Notes: a model not told the origin generated them from the sequence alone. Counted from the first letter of the stretch, positions 49,034 through 58,693 are shown. The stretch is 64,000 nucleotides of DNA from Herbaspirillum seropedicae (GCF_001040945.1 NZ_CP011930.1:5141021-5205020); one strand, 5' to 3'. A program made the numbers and translations.

Positions 49034-49071
49034 AAATGATGTAAATGCCGTAAATGATGTAAATAATTTAC
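49034..49071. repeat. Direct 13-base repeat and palindrome at the binding-protein gene end
   Basis: AAATGATGTAAAT occurs at 49034 and 49052 (period 18). The second runs into GTAAAT-A-ATTTAC (49059-49071), a perfect odd palindrome that overlaps the stop codon of the binding protein gene. AT-rich in a GC-rich region. Confidence 0.6.
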
Positions 49072-50174
49072 TTCTTGGTGGCTTCCTTCCACTGCTTCAG
49101 GAAGTCCAGGCGCTTCTTCTGGTCCAGGTATTCCAGCAGTTCGGTAGACACCGGCATGGGCTTCAGGGCCGCGCCCAGTTGCTTGGTCAGTTCGGCCGAG
49201 GTGGTCGCGCCGCTCACGTCGCTGCGGATGGCGAAGAGCTGCGCATCGTTGGCGATGATGGTCTGGCCGCGCTTGGACAGGATGTAGTCCACCCACAGCT
49301 TGGCGGCATTGGTGTTCTTGCCGGCCTTGTTGATGAAGATCACGCGCGAGAGCACCAGGTTGTAATCCTTGGTAAAGGCCACGCCGATGGAGGGGTCCTT
49401 CTTGGCGCGCACCAGGGCGTAGGGGCCGAGGATGTTGTAGCCGATAAGGTTTTCACCGGAGGAGATGCGCTCGAGCATGGTGCCGGTGGAAGACTGCACC
49501 CGCGCGGCCACGCCGCCCATGGCCTTGGCGAAGTCCCAGAATTGCGGGTTGTACTTCAGGTCATAGGTCATGAGGCTGAAGCCCACGCCGGATTTCTCGA
49601 TGTCGTAGGTGGTGACCTTGTTCTTGAACTTGTCCTGCTTGCTGGCCAGCAGGCGGGTGAATTCGGCATGGCTGGTCGGCACTTCGGACTCGGCCACCAG
49701 GCGCTTGTTGTAGACGATGGCAGCGGGCTCGAAGGTGGTGCCGTAGGCGGTGTCCTTCCAGTTGGCCCAGGCCGGCACGGCGGCGGCCTCGGGCGACTTG
49801 TAGGGCAGCGCATAGCCTTCGGCGGCCAGCTTGACCTGCAGGTCCATCGAGGCCGACCACATCACGTCGGCGGTGGCGCCACCGGCGGCGGCTTCGGAGA
49901 TGAAGCGGTTGTAGGCTTCGGTGGAGTTCATGTCGTTGTACTCGACCTTGACGGCCGGGTACAGCGCGCTGAAGTCCTTGATCAGCGCCTCAGCGGCCTT
50001 GGAGTCGGTGGTGCTGTAGATCACGACCTTGCCTTCCTTCTTGGCCCCTTCGATGACCTTGGCGTAATCGGCCGGATAGCCGGCCGGCGTGTCGGCATGG
50101 GCGACACCGCTGAAAGTGACGGGCAAAGCGAGGGCCAGGCCGAGCGCGAGGCTCAGGCGACGTTTGTGCAACAT
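49068..50174 (-). CDS. ABC periplasmic binding protein (ferric iron/phosphonate type)
   Basis: 368 residues. Signal peptide MLHKRRLSLALGLALALP...AHA, then a class II binding-protein fold with GKVVIYSTTDSKAAEALIKDF, TADVMWSASMDLQ and AYGTTFEPAAIVYNKRLV. The final third has EFTRLL and SVDYILSKRG-like features of FbpA relatives. AAGGAGAACCC precedes the ATG. First gene of the import operon (binding protein, permease, ATPase). Whether it carries Fe(III) or 2-aminoethylphosphonate cannot be told without the ligand residues. Confidence 0.88.
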   Translation of the reverse strand: MLHKRRLSLALGLALALPVTFSGVAHADTPAGYPADYAKVIEGAKKEGKVVIYSTTDSKAAEALIKDFSALYPAVKVEYNDMNSTEAYNRFISEAAAGGATADVMWSASMDLQVKLAAEGYALPYKSPEAAAVPAWANWKDTAYGTTFEPAAIVYNKRLVAESEVPTSHAEFTRLLASKQDKFKNKVTTYDIEKSGVGFSLMTYDLKYNPQFWDFAKAMGGVAARVQSSTGTMLERISSGENLIGYNILGPYALVRAKKDPSIGVAFTKDYNLVLSRVIFINKAGKNTNAAKLWVDYILSKRGQTIIANDAQLFAIRSDVSGATTSAELTKQLGAALKPMPVSTELLEYLDQKKRLDFLKQWKEATKK

Positions 50175-50253
50175 GGGTTCTCCTTGATGATGATGAGGGC
50201 TTGGGGCTGGCCGGGCTGCAGAGCACGCCTGTCGGCGTGTGCGGCCCAGCAGG

Positions 50254-51216
50254 TCAGCGCACCAGGCCCAGCTCCTGGGACTGCTTGCGGTACTGCGTGA
50301 CGGTCTGGTTGATGTACTGCGACAACTGGCTGCCGGTCATGGCGAATGGCTGCAATCCGGACGTGCTGCGCTGGGCCAGGAACACCGGATCAGCCATCAT
50401 CCGGTCGAAATAGCGCACCCAGCGCTGGTAGTCAGCCTCGGGAACATGCGGGCTCATGTAGAAGCCGCGGATGATGGGCCAGACCACCTCATACCCTTGT
50501 TCGCGCGCCGTCGGCACGGCTTGCAGCGGGCCGGGCAGGCGCTGTTCGGACAGCACCGCCAGCACCCGGACCTTGCCCTCGGCCATGAAGTAGGCGGCCT
50601 CCGAGGCGTCCCCCGAGATCACCTGCACATGGCCGGCCTGCAAGGCCGCAAACGAATCGCCGCCCCCCTCCAGCGCGACGAAACGGAACTGGCGCGGCAC
50701 GATGCCGGCGCGCTGCCCCAACAGCGCCATCTTCAGCCAGTCCTGGCTGCCCACCGTGCCGGACAGGCCGATGGTGACGGCCGACGGATCACGGCGGATG
50801 GCTTGCAGCAATTGCTTCAGGTTGCGCCAGGGCGCATCGCTGCGCACGGCGATCATGCCGTGATCGATACCGATGCCGGCGACCCAGCGCACATCATCGG
50901 GAACAGCCTTGCCATACTTGCCCTGCGCCAGTCCCAACAGCGATCCGCCGGAAAAGGCCACCAGTGTGTCCGGTCCGCCACGGCGCTGCGAGACCACCGA
51001 ACTCCAGGCCACCGCGCCGATGCCGCCGGGCAGGTAGCTCAGCTTGAGCGAACGCGGCTCGCCCTCTTCCTGCATGACCCGCTGCAACAGCTTGCAGGAG
51101 GCGTCCATGCCGCCACCCGGCTTGGCCGGCACGATGCATTCGGCCGCCAGCGCGCACGGGCCCAGGCACGCCAGCAGGCATGCGGCCAACAGGCTGCGCC
51201 AACGCGAGGCCAGCAT
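50254..51216 (-). CDS. Bug/TctC-family tripartite transporter binding protein
   Basis: 320 residues with signal peptide (MLASRWRSLLAACLLACL...ALA). The family shows the VPAKPGGGMDASCKLLQ loop, LSYLPGGIGAVAWSSV, GGSLLGLAQGKY and FVALEGGGDSFAALQAGHVQVISGD. It delivers a carboxylate to a TctAB-type permease, which is not present nearby. The divergent TctDE-like regulators lie 264 bases away, and together they look like the sensing half of a TctCBA-TctDE module. Confidence 0.88.
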   Translation of the reverse strand: MLASRWRSLLAACLLACLGPCALAAECIVPAKPGGGMDASCKLLQRVMQEEGEPRSLKLSYLPGGIGAVAWSSVVSQRRGGPDTLVAFSGGSLLGLAQGKYGKAVPDDVRWVAGIGIDHGMIAVRSDAPWRNLKQLLQAIRRDPSAVTIGLSGTVGSQDWLKMALLGQRAGIVPRQFRFVALEGGGDSFAALQAGHVQVISGDASEAAYFMAEGKVRVLAVLSEQRLPGPLQAVPTAREQGYEVVWPIIRGFYMSPHVPEADYQRWVRYFDRMMADPVFLAQRSTSGLQPFAMTGSQLSQYINQTVTQYRKQSQELGLVR

Positions 51217-51479
51217 GGCGCTCAGGGCAGGCAAGAAAACGGTAGCGAGGGAATGAGGGTCATGATGCGTCTCCTACGTGATTTTTTTAATATGGGCGCA
51301 TCGTACAAGAAAAGCCTTTCAGCCGGCTTTCAGCCAAGCTTTCAATGTCGGATCGCTGCTACGCAGTTTCCGCAGTCGCCGATGTTACCGTGCGCGGGCA
51401 GTTCAAAGCACCACGCCCATCTGTTAGCATCCGCGCTGGAGACCAAGGCAACACCCTGACAACGACAAAAGGCCGCAAC

Positions 51480-52154
51480 ATGCGCATCCTGCTGGTCGAA
51501 GACCATATCGAACTTTCCCGCTGGCTGGCCAAGGCCATGCGCGACGCCCACCTGACAGTGGAGTGCGCCCACAACGGCGCTGACGCCGACAGCCTGCTGC
51601 TCACGCAAGACTATGCGCTGGTGATCCTGGACCTGACCCTGCCGCGCATGGATGGCATGGAAGTCTTGAAGCGCATGCGCGCGCGCGGCAACCGCACGCC
51701 GGTGTTGATCCTCACCGCCCGGGGCGGCCTGGCCGACCGCGTCAGCGGCCTGAACATGGGGGCCGATGACTACCTGGCCAAACCCTTCGAGCTGGAAGAG
51801 CTGGAGGCGCGCGTGAAGGCCTTGCTGCGCCGCTCGCAGAACAATGAAGCGGTCACCGTCAGTTGCGGCGCACTGAGTTTCGATACCGTATCGCGCACCT
51901 TCACCTATGGCGGTGAACTGCTGGCGCTCACGCCCCGTGAGCATGCGGTGCTGGAAGCGCTGATCGTGCGCCATGGCCATACGGTCCCCAAGGAAAAGCT
52001 GTTCCAGCAGGTCTTTACGCTGGAAGACAACGCCAGCATGGACGCCATCGAAATCTACATCCATCGCCTGCGCAAGAAGCTGGAACACGAAGGCCCTGGA
52101 CGGGTGGGCATCACCACCCTGCGCGGCCTGGGCTATCTGCTGCAGGCGACGTGA
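51480..52154 (+). CDS. tctD: OmpR-type response regulator, TctD-like
   Basis: 224 residues. Receiver: MRILLVEDHIELS acidic pocket, aspartate in LVILDLTLPRMDGMEV, Lys in YLAKPFELEELEARV. DNA-binding winged helix (from ~130) with LTPREHAVLEALIVRHGHTVPKEKLFQ and IYIHRLRKKLE. The next gene, a kinase, starts inside the stop (TGATG). The pair lies divergent from a TctC-type binding protein, as in tricarboxylate regulation of Salmonella-like tct loci. Confidence 0.88.
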   Translation: MRILLVEDHIELSRWLAKAMRDAHLTVECAHNGADADSLLLTQDYALVILDLTLPRMDGMEVLKRMRARGNRTPVLILTARGGLADRVSGLNMGADDYLAKPFELEELEARVKALLRRSQNNEAVTVSCGALSFDTVSRTFTYGGELLALTPREHAVLEALIVRHGHTVPKEKLFQQVFTLEDNASMDAIEIYIHRLRKKLEHEGPGRVGITTLRGLGYLLQAT

Positions 52155-53611
52155 TGGCGGGCACGCCGCGCCGCCTGGGCAGCCTGCGCAGCCAGCTGGT
52201 GCGCTGGCTGCTCATTCCGCTGACCCTGCTGGTGGCGGTGGATGCAGTCTCGGTCTACTACAACGCGCTGGAAGTGGCCGACCTGGCCTATGACCGTTCG
52301 CTGCTGGCCTCCACCCGCGCGCTGGCCGAGCGGGTCTCGGTGGTCGATGGCCACGTCACGGCCGATGTGCCCTATGTGGCGCTGGACAGCTTCGAGACCG
52401 ACAACCTGGGCCGCATCTACTACAAGGTCACTGGCCTGAACGGCGAGCTGGTGTCCGGCTACGACGACCTGCCGCCGGTGCCGCCCGATGTCAAGCGCTC
52501 GGAAGTCTATCCAGCCCTGGTGCGCTTCTACCAGGCCGACTATCACGACCAGCCGGTGCGCATCGCCGCGCTCTTGCAACCGGTGTATGACGACAGCATA
52601 CGCGGCATCGCCTTGATCCAGGTCGGCGAGACCATGGAAGGGCGCAATGGCATGACCCGCAAGATCCTGTTCGACACGCTATGGCGGCAAGGCACGCTGG
52701 TGACGGTGGCGGCCTTGCTGGTGTGGTTCGCGGTGCGCTTCGTGCTGCGTCCGCTGATGCAGTTGAAGGGCGAGGTGGAGTCACGCGCGCCGACCGACCT
52801 GTCCGGTTTCGATACGGCGCTGGTGCACAAGGAAATGCGTCCGCTGGTGCAGGCCATGAATGGCTACATGGGACGGTTGCAAGCCTTGATCAGCGCGCAG
52901 CGACGCTTCATCGCCGACGCCTCGCACCAGCTGCGCACGCCGCTGACGGTATTGAAGACGCAATCCGAACTGACCCTGCGCGAACTGCGCCGCGAGCAGG
53001 TGGACGCCGCCGAACTGCGCGATCTGGTCGAGGGCATGGCGCGCACTACCGACGCCGCCGTGCACCTGGCCAACCGCCTGCTCACGCTGGCGCGCGCCGA
53101 ACATGGCGCGGCCGAAGGCGGGACCATGCCGCTCTCGCTCAGCGATGCGGCGCGCCAGGTGGCGCTGGAGCTGTCGCAGCAGGCGGTCTCACGCGAGATC
53201 GGGCTGGCCTTCGAGGAAGAGGGAGATGTCAGCATAGAGGCCAATGCCCTGCTGCTGCATGAACTGATGGTGAACCTGCTGGACAATGCGATCCGCTATA
53301 CCCCGGCTGGCGGCCACGTGACCTTGCGGGTACGCGCCCAGAGCAGTCCGGGGCAGCCCACCGTGGCATTGCTGGAAGTGGAAGACAGCGGCCCCGGCAT
53401 CCCCGCGGCCGAGCGCGAGAAGGTGTTCGAACCCTTCTACCGAGCCGGCGCGACCCAGCACGTCAATCCGGGCGGCACCGGCCTGGGCTTGTCCATCGTG
53501 CGCGAGATCGCTGCCATGCACCGGGCCAGCGTGACGCTGGATGCACCGGCGCAGGGATCAGGACTGGTGGTGAGAATCGTCTTTCAGGGTGTGGTGCAGT
53601 TGCGGGTGTGA
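52154..53611 (+). CDS. tctE: Sensor histidine kinase, TctE-like
   Basis: 485 residues. Membrane helix ~15-35 (LLIPLTLLVAVDAVSVY), periplasmic sensor part (~37-180), second helix near 183-200 and HAMP, then HisKA FIADASHQLRTPLTVLKTQ (phospho-His) and HATPase with NLLDNAIRYTP, VEDSGPGIP and GGTGLGLSIV. The ADASHQLRTPL box with a 2CSK-type N-terminal sensor marks the TctE/QseC group. Its ATG overlaps the regulator's stop codon. Confidence 0.9.
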   Translation: MAGTPRRLGSLRSQLVRWLLIPLTLLVAVDAVSVYYNALEVADLAYDRSLLASTRALAERVSVVDGHVTADVPYVALDSFETDNLGRIYYKVTGLNGELVSGYDDLPPVPPDVKRSEVYPALVRFYQADYHDQPVRIAALLQPVYDDSIRGIALIQVGETMEGRNGMTRKILFDTLWRQGTLVTVAALLVWFAVRFVLRPLMQLKGEVESRAPTDLSGFDTALVHKEMRPLVQAMNGYMGRLQALISAQRRFIADASHQLRTPLTVLKTQSELTLRELRREQVDAAELRDLVEGMARTTDAAVHLANRLLTLARAEHGAAEGGTMPLSLSDAARQVALELSQQAVSREIGLAFEEEGDVSIEANALLLHELMVNLLDNAIRYTPAGGHVTLRVRAQSSPGQPTVALLEVEDSGPGIPAAEREKVFEPFYRAGATQHVNPGGTGLGLSIVREIAAMHRASVTLDAPAQGSGLVVRIVFQGVVQLRV

Positions 53612-53628
53612 CGGGGTGGCAGGATGAC

Positions 53629-53665
53629 GGGGATGAGCTCGCGGCACTGCGGCGAGTTCATCCCC
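53629..53665. terminator. Hairpin between convergent tctE and chemoreceptor genes
   Basis: GGGGATGAGCTCGC pairs with GCGAGTTCATCCCC (one G-T pair) around a nine-base loop. No long T-run, so activity is uncertain; the place between two convergent genes fits a bidirectional terminator. Confidence 0.55.
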
Positions 53666-53673
53666 TGCCGGCC

Positions 53674-55467
53674 TCAGAACTGTTCCCAATCCCCATCGTC
53701 CGCCGCCATGGCCTTGCTGCCGGCCTTGGCGCTGGCTGGCGCGGCTGGCTTGGACGGCAGCGCCTTGGGCGTAGTGGAAGCCGGGGAAGCCGGGGAAGCC
53801 GAGGAAGCCAGGACAGCGGCCGGCTTGGACGGCGCGGTGCGCACGGTAGCGGCGGCTGCCGGCCTGGACGCAGCCTGCGCCGGCGCAGGCTTGCGCGGTG
53901 CGGCCGCATGCGGGGTGTCGTGGCTGCTGAGCTTGAACACGCTGACGGTCGCCGACAGGCGCGTCGATTGTTCCTGCAGCGATTGGGCTGCCGCAGCGGC
54001 CTCTTCGACCAGGGCGGCGTTCTGCTGCGTCACCTGATCCATCTGCGTGATGGCGTGGTTGATCTGCTCGATGCCGTCGCTCTGTTCGTTGCTGGCCGCC
54101 GAAATCTCGGCCACCACATCGGTGACGCGCCGCACGCTGGCCACCACTTCGGTCATGGTCGTGCCGGCCTGTTCCACCAGGCGGCTGCCATTGTCCACGC
54201 GGCTGACCGAATCATCGATGAGGGCCTTGATCTCCTTGGCGGCCGAGGCGCTGCGCTGGGCCAGCGTACGCACTTCGGAGGCCACCACTGCGAAGCCGCG
54301 CCCTTGTTCACCGGCGCGCGCTGCTTCCACGGCGGCGTTCAGGGCCAGGATGTTGGTCTGGAAGGCAATGCCGTCGATGACGCTGATGATGTCCACGATC
54401 TTGCGCGAAGCGTCGTTGATCTCTCCCATGGTCTGCACCACCTGTCCCACCACGCTGCCGCCCTGCACCGCCACTTCCGAAGCGGTGGCGGCGAGGCTGT
54501 TGGCCTGGCGGGCGTTGTCGGCGTTCTGCTTGACGGTGGAGGTCAGCTCTTCCATGGCCGAGGCGGTTTCTTCCAGCGCGCCGGCCTGTTCTTCGGTGCG
54601 CGAGGACAGGTCGAGGTTGCCGGTGGCAATCTCGGCCGAAGCGGTATTGATGGTATCGCTGCCCTGGCGCACTTCGCTGACGATGCGGTGCAGGCTGTCA
54701 TTCATGGACTTGAGGGCGGCCAGGAGCGCACCGGTCTCATCCTTGGAGGTGGCGCCGATCTGCACGGTCAGGTCGCCCGCCGCGACCGCGCTGGCCACAC
54801 TGACAGCCTCGTTGAGCGGACGGGTGATGGAACGCGTGACCAGCCAGGCGGCGATGACGCACAAGGCGATGGCCACGGCCGACAGGCCCAGCATCATGGC
54901 GATGGCGGACTGGGTGGTGTCGCGGCCTTCGGTCACGCTCTGCTCCATCAGCGATTTCTGGAAGGCCACGAATTGGTCGAGCACCTGGAAATACTTGTCC
55001 TGGGCCGGGATCACCTGGGTAAACAGCAACTCGACGGCCTCTTCCTTCTTCTGCTGCTTGATCAGCTCGCGCAGCTTGTCGCGCGGCGTGTTGTAGGCCG
55101 AGCGCGCCTCCTGGATGGACTGGAACAGCTCGCGACCACGCGCGGTCGACAATATCTTCTCCATCTTGCCCAGCGCCTCGGTCGTCTTGGCGCTGTTGGC
55201 GGCGCTGCGATCGAGGTAGCGGGTCGCCTCTTCCAGGTTGCGGCCCAGCAGGGCGTTACGCAGGTTGCGCGCCGCGCCATTGACGTTGTCGCGGATTTCG
55301 ACGGCCAGGGCGATCTTCTCGTAGCGGTCTTCCACTATCAGCGCAGAGGACTTGCTGATGCTGGAGAGGCTTTTCATCCCCACGCCGGTGATCAGACACA
55401 TCACCCCAATCAATACCGCAAAGCAAACCGCCAGCCTCACGCTGATCTTGATGTCCTTGAGTTTCAT
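53674..55467 (-). CDS. Methyl-accepting chemotaxis protein with CheR-binding tail
   Basis: 597 residues. Membrane helix 1 (~10-32), a four-helix-bundle ligand domain (~33-187), helix 2 (~188-211), HAMP, and the signalling domain whose hairpin tip reads [38 protein letters not shown] flexible Ala/Pro/Lys-rich tail of ~70 residues ends DWEQF, which fits the xWxxF pentapeptide that binds CheR/CheB on high-abundance receptors. It looks like a principal receptor of the cell. Ligand unknown. Confidence 0.92.
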   Translation of the reverse strand: MKLKDIKISVRLAVCFAVLIGVMCLITGVGMKSLSSISKSSALIVEDRYEKIALAVEIRDNVNGAARNLRNALLGRNLEEATRYLDRSAANSAKTTEALGKMEKILSTARGRELFQSIQEARSAYNTPRDKLRELIKQQKKEEAVELLFTQVIPAQDKYFQVLDQFVAFQKSLMEQSVTEGRDTTQSAIAMMLGLSAVAIALCVIAAWLVTRSITRPLNEAVSVASAVAAGDLTVQIGATSKDETGALLAALKSMNDSLHRIVSEVRQGSDTINTASAEIATGNLDLSSRTEEQAGALEETASAMEELTSTVKQNADNARQANSLAATASEVAVQGGSVVGQVVQTMGEINDASRKIVDIISVIDGIAFQTNILALNAAVEAARAGEQGRGFAVVASEVRTLAQRSASAAKEIKALIDDSVSRVDNGSRLVEQAGTTMTEVVASVRRVTDVVAEISAASNEQSDGIEQINHAITQMDQVTQQNAALVEEAAAAAQSLQEQSTRLSATVSVFKLSSHDTPHAAAPRKPAPAQAASRPAAAATVRTAPSKPAAVLASSASPASPASTTPKALPSKPAAPASAKAGSKAMAADDGDWEQF

Positions 55468-55583
55468 TGCATTCCCCCCGTTGAAATAGAAATAGAAATA
55501 GTTGGTCAGTAGTGTCCTCTTCCCTTCGCGTCGTTGGTATCAGGCATATCCTGATGCCTGGCAGCAACATGGCCAGGCAAAAC

Positions 55584-55619
55584 AAAACCGCCGGCCAGCA
55601 CATGCTGAACGGCGGTTTT
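55584..55619 (-). terminator. Terminator after the ammonia-lyase gene
   Basis: AAAACCGCC and GGCGGTTTT form a 9-bp stem with an 18-base loop; T residues follow on both strands, TTTTGTTTTG on the minus strand. It lies about 50 bases behind the lyase stop. Confidence 0.75.
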
Positions 55620-55668
55620 TGGAGTGGACTTTAGTTTTTGTTAACCAAGAATCACTGCATGAGAAAGT

Positions 55669-57297
55669 TCAGACGAATTCCCCTATCGCGGCGAGCACGG
55701 CATTGCGCACCGACCCGCTGACCACGAAGCCATGGGCGGCCTGCACATCGTCGTGGAACCAGCGGTCGCCGTCCAGGCAGGCCGGGATCTGGCGGCGGAT
55801 CTCTGCATAGGCGGCCTGGGTGCCCTGGCCCAGCACGAAGTCCTTGAGCAGCGCTTCAGTCATGGTCAGCGCCTGCGCGGCCAGCAGCATTTCCACGCCA
55901 ACGATGTACTGGGTGTTCTGCACCACCGTCATGGCCTTGCGGGCGCACCAGGTGGAATTGGAGATGTGGTCTTCGCTATTGCCCTTGGAAGGGATGCTGT
56001 CGACGCTGCCCGGCATGCACAGGGTGCGGTTTTCCATCACCAGCGAACTCATGGAGCACTGCACCACCGGGTAACCGGTGTTGACGCCGCGCACGCCGCT
56101 CATCAGGTTGCGCGGCAGGCCCCAGGACAGGGTCGGGTCGATCAGGCGCGCAATGCGGCGCTCGCAGATGCTGCCGAGATCGGTGATGGCCATGGCCAGC
56201 AGGTCCATGGCCTGCGCCAGGTACTGGCCGTGGAAGTTGCCGCCGGAAATGATTTCGAAACCCTCGCCCTCTTCCTTGTGGAAGATCAGCGGATTGTCGG
56301 TGGCGGAGTTGGTCTCCTTCTCGATGATGGTGTCGATATAGTCCAGCGCATCGAAGACCGGGCCATACACCTGCGGCGCGCAGCGCAGCGAATAGACGTC
56401 CTGGATGCGCGCGGTGTAAGCAATATCGGTGCGGCGCAGCTCATCGGGCAGCTGCACGGCGCGCGCCGCATGGGTGGTGCGGGTGGAACCCTGCAGGAGC
56501 GTGCGGATCACCTCGGCTGTCTTGATCTGCCCCGCATGCGGACGCGCCTGCTGGATGCGCGGATCGAAGGCCGACATCTCGGCGCGCATCGCTTCCAGCG
56601 TCAGGCCCAGCGACAGGCACGCGTCGGTCAGCAGGTGGCGGGCGTCATGCGCGGCCAGGATGGCCACGGCCAGCGAGGCCGTGCAGCCATTGATGAGGGC
56701 CGAGGCATCCTTGGCCTTGAGGTCGAACTTCACCGGGCCGATGCCGGCCTGTTCGATGGCCTCTGTGGCGCGCATGCGCTGGCCCTGGTACATCACCTCG
56801 GCCTCGTCGAAGCCGGCGATGGCGGCCGCCAGATAGGCCAGCGGTGCGAGGTCGCCGGACGCGCCCACCGAGCCCTTCTGCGGCATGATGGGGTGGATGC
56901 CGGCATTGATGAAGGCCAACAGGCGGTCCACCACTTCCACGCGCGGGGCCGAGTAGTTCGAGGCGAAGGCGTTGGCGCGCAGGAGCATGGTGGCGCGGCT
57001 GACTTCTTCGGAGAAAGCTTCGCCGATGCCGGCGCTGTGGGCGCGGATCAGCTGGGTCTGGAACAGCTCGATGTGCTCGACCTTGATGCGGGTGTCCTTC
57101 AACAGGCCCACGCCGGTGTTGAAGCTGTACATCATGGGCGCTTCATCGTGCATCCAGGTGCTTTCGATGTAGTCGCGGCTTTGCTTCAAGGCGGCGCGGG
57201 AGGAGTCGGCCAGCGCGACCTTCAGGTGGGGAGCGCGGGCCACGCTGACGACTTGCGCGGCGGTGAGGTTGAATCCGTCGATGGTGATGGTAGACAT
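55669..57297 (-). CDS. Aromatic amino acid (histidine-type) ammonia-lyase family protein
   Basis: 542 residues. MIO prosthetic group motif in QKGSVGASGDLAPLAYLAA (Ala-Ser-Gly). HAL-type active-site residues are visible: Tyr in MMYSFNTGVG, His in RAHSAGIGE, Asn in ALINGC, Gln/Tyr/Arg in RIQDVYSLRCAPQV, Phe in SGGNFHGQ and Glu in GNSEDHISN. Deamination of an alpha-amino acid is expected, histidine being the obvious candidate. The protein is longer than typical HutH (~510), the N-terminal part diverges, and none of the other hut genes is present. It clusters with an M20 amidohydrolase and a symporter, so a different imidazole or amino-acid substrate is possible. Confidence 0.82.
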   Translation of the reverse strand: MSTITIDGFNLTAAQVVSVARAPHLKVALADSSRAALKQSRDYIESTWMHDEAPMMYSFNTGVGLLKDTRIKVEHIELFQTQLIRAHSAGIGEAFSEEVSRATMLLRANAFASNYSAPRVEVVDRLLAFINAGIHPIMPQKGSVGASGDLAPLAYLAAAIAGFDEAEVMYQGQRMRATEAIEQAGIGPVKFDLKAKDASALINGCTASLAVAILAAHDARHLLTDACLSLGLTLEAMRAEMSAFDPRIQQARPHAGQIKTAEVIRTLLQGSTRTTHAARAVQLPDELRRTDIAYTARIQDVYSLRCAPQVYGPVFDALDYIDTIIEKETNSATDNPLIFHKEEGEGFEIISGGNFHGQYLAQAMDLLAMAITDLGSICERRIARLIDPTLSWGLPRNLMSGVRGVNTGYPVVQCSMSSLVMENRTLCMPGSVDSIPSKGNSEDHISNSTWCARKAMTVVQNTQYIVGVEMLLAAQALTMTEALLKDFVLGQGTQAAYAEIRRQIPACLDGDRWFHDDVQAAHGFVVSGSVRNAVLAAIGEFV

Positions 57298-57354
57298 GTG
57301 TGGGAGCTCGCAGGTAGGGACTGGTTCTGTTCTTGGTGATCCTGGGCGCCGGGC

Positions 57355-58608
57355 TCAGGGCTGGAACTGCTCGACCAGGTGGCTGAAGACCTGGGCCGCA
57401 ATGGCGGCGTCGGCTTCGGTCATGGTCTCGTCGGGGTGATGGCTGATGCCGCCGTTGCCGCAGCGCACGAACAGCATGGCCACGTCGGCCAGGCCGGCCA
57501 GGGCCATGGCGTCGTGGCCCGCGCCGGATGGCAGGTGGCGCACCGGCCAGCCGGCTGCGGCAATGGATTGCGCCAGCGCGGCCTGCAGACGCGGCGCGCA
57601 CGGCACGCTGGCGGCCTCATGGGTCTGGCGCAATGCAAGCTGCACCTGGCGGCGCGCGGCGATACGGTCGATCTCGGCCTTGACGTCGGCCACCGCGGCC
57701 AGGCGGTCGCTATCGTCCTCGGCGCGGATGTCGATGGAAAAGCTGGCCAGTCCCGGCACCACGTTGGCCGCGCCCTGCACCACCTCCAAGAGGCCCATGG
57801 TGCCCACCAGCTCCGGCTTGATGCTGCAGCGGCGTTCGATGTAGAGGCCGATCTCGGCGGCGGCCATGGCGGCGTCGCGGCGCAGGTGCATGGGCACGGT
57901 GCCGGCATGGCCGGCCAGGCCATGCACCTCGGCCATGAAGCGGCTGGCGCCGGAGATGGCGGTGACCACGCCCACCGGCAGGTCTTCATTGAGCAGCAAG
58001 GGACCTTGCTCGATATGCACTTCCACGAAGGCCGCCATGGAACCGGGCTGCCAGGCATCGGCGGCAATCCCGTCAGGGTCCAGCCCGGCGGCGCGGATGG
58101 CCGCGCGCATGGTGACGCCGTCGCTGTCGCGGTTCTCCAGCACCGCCTGGTCGAAGGTGCCGGCCACGGTGCGGCTGCCCAGGAGCGTGGCCTTGAAGCG
58201 CACGCCCTCTTCCTCGGCAAAGCCGATCACCTCGATGGGAAAGGCAAAGCGCTGACCCTGGCGATGCCAGCGGGCAATACACGCCAGGGGCAGGACGATG
58301 CCCAGGTTGCCGTCGTACCAACCGCCATTGCGCACCGTGTCGAAGTGCGAGCCGGTGACGAAGGAGGGAGCGCTTTCATGGCCGGGCGCGGCCTCGTAGC
58401 GGCCGATGACATTGCCGGCGTTGTCGCGCCGCACGCGCATGCCGGCCTCTTCCATCCAGCGCGCCAGCGCGGCGGCGGCGGCCTGGTGCTGCGGGGTCAG
58501 GTAGGTCCGGGTCAGCATGCCGGGGCTTTCGGTGTGCTGGGCCAATTGCTGCGCCCACTGCATGGCCTGGCGGCCAGCCTGCTGGAACGGCTCTGGAACG
58601 GCTTTCAT
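57355..58608 (-). CDS. M20-type Zn amidohydrolase (carbamoylase/allantoate hydrolase family)
   Basis: 417 residues, CCAGGAGACGCG before the ATG. Family marks: GSHFDTVRNGGWYDGNLGIV (metal His/Asp), AEEEGVRFKATLLGSR, VEVHIEQGPLL, LAGHAGTVPMHLRRDA, SGAGHDAMAL and GGISHHPDE. Such enzymes split N-carbamoyl- or N-formyl-amino acids and allantoate. Standing upstream of the ammonia-lyase gene on the same strand (58 bases), it probably acts on the same nutrient, for instance by removing an N-acyl group before deamination. Confidence 0.88.
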   Translation of the reverse strand: MKAVPEPFQQAGRQAMQWAQQLAQHTESPGMLTRTYLTPQHQAAAAALARWMEEAGMRVRRDNAGNVIGRYEAAPGHESAPSFVTGSHFDTVRNGGWYDGNLGIVLPLACIARWHRQGQRFAFPIEVIGFAEEEGVRFKATLLGSRTVAGTFDQAVLENRDSDGVTMRAAIRAAGLDPDGIAADAWQPGSMAAFVEVHIEQGPLLLNEDLPVGVVTAISGASRFMAEVHGLAGHAGTVPMHLRRDAAMAAAEIGLYIERRCSIKPELVGTMGLLEVVQGAANVVPGLASFSIDIRAEDDSDRLAAVADVKAEIDRIAARRQVQLALRQTHEAASVPCAPRLQAALAQSIAAAGWPVRHLPSGAGHDAMALAGLADVAMLFVRCGNGGISHHPDETMTEADAAIAAQVFSHLVEQFQP

Positions 58609-58669
58609 CGCGTCTCCTGGTGACGGCCCGGACCGGAAAGGCTGGGCCTCGAAAATTTCTGATTTTTTG

Positions 58670-58693
58670 ATTGTATTCAAAAATTGTATGCAA
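58670..58693. promoter_or_regulatory. Two operator copies (ATTGTATkCAA) between divergent genes
   Basis: ATTGTATTCAA at 58670 and ATTGTATGCAA at 58683, a 13-base repeat spacing. Each is nearly palindromic (TTGTATnCAA). The first covers the -35 element of the symporter promoter, the second lies against its -10. This is the usual place for a repressor, most likely the GntR protein encoded downstream. Confidence 0.65.

Noticed and set aside
53629..53665. Reading the GGGGATGAG hairpin as a phage attachment site.
   Set aside because: It lies between two convergent genes with no integrase or direct repeat; a terminator-like hairpin explains it.
55669..57297. Calling the lyase HutH within a histidine utilisation operon.
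   Set aside because: No hutU, hutI, hutG or HutC is next to it, and the protein is longer and divergent at its N-terminus.
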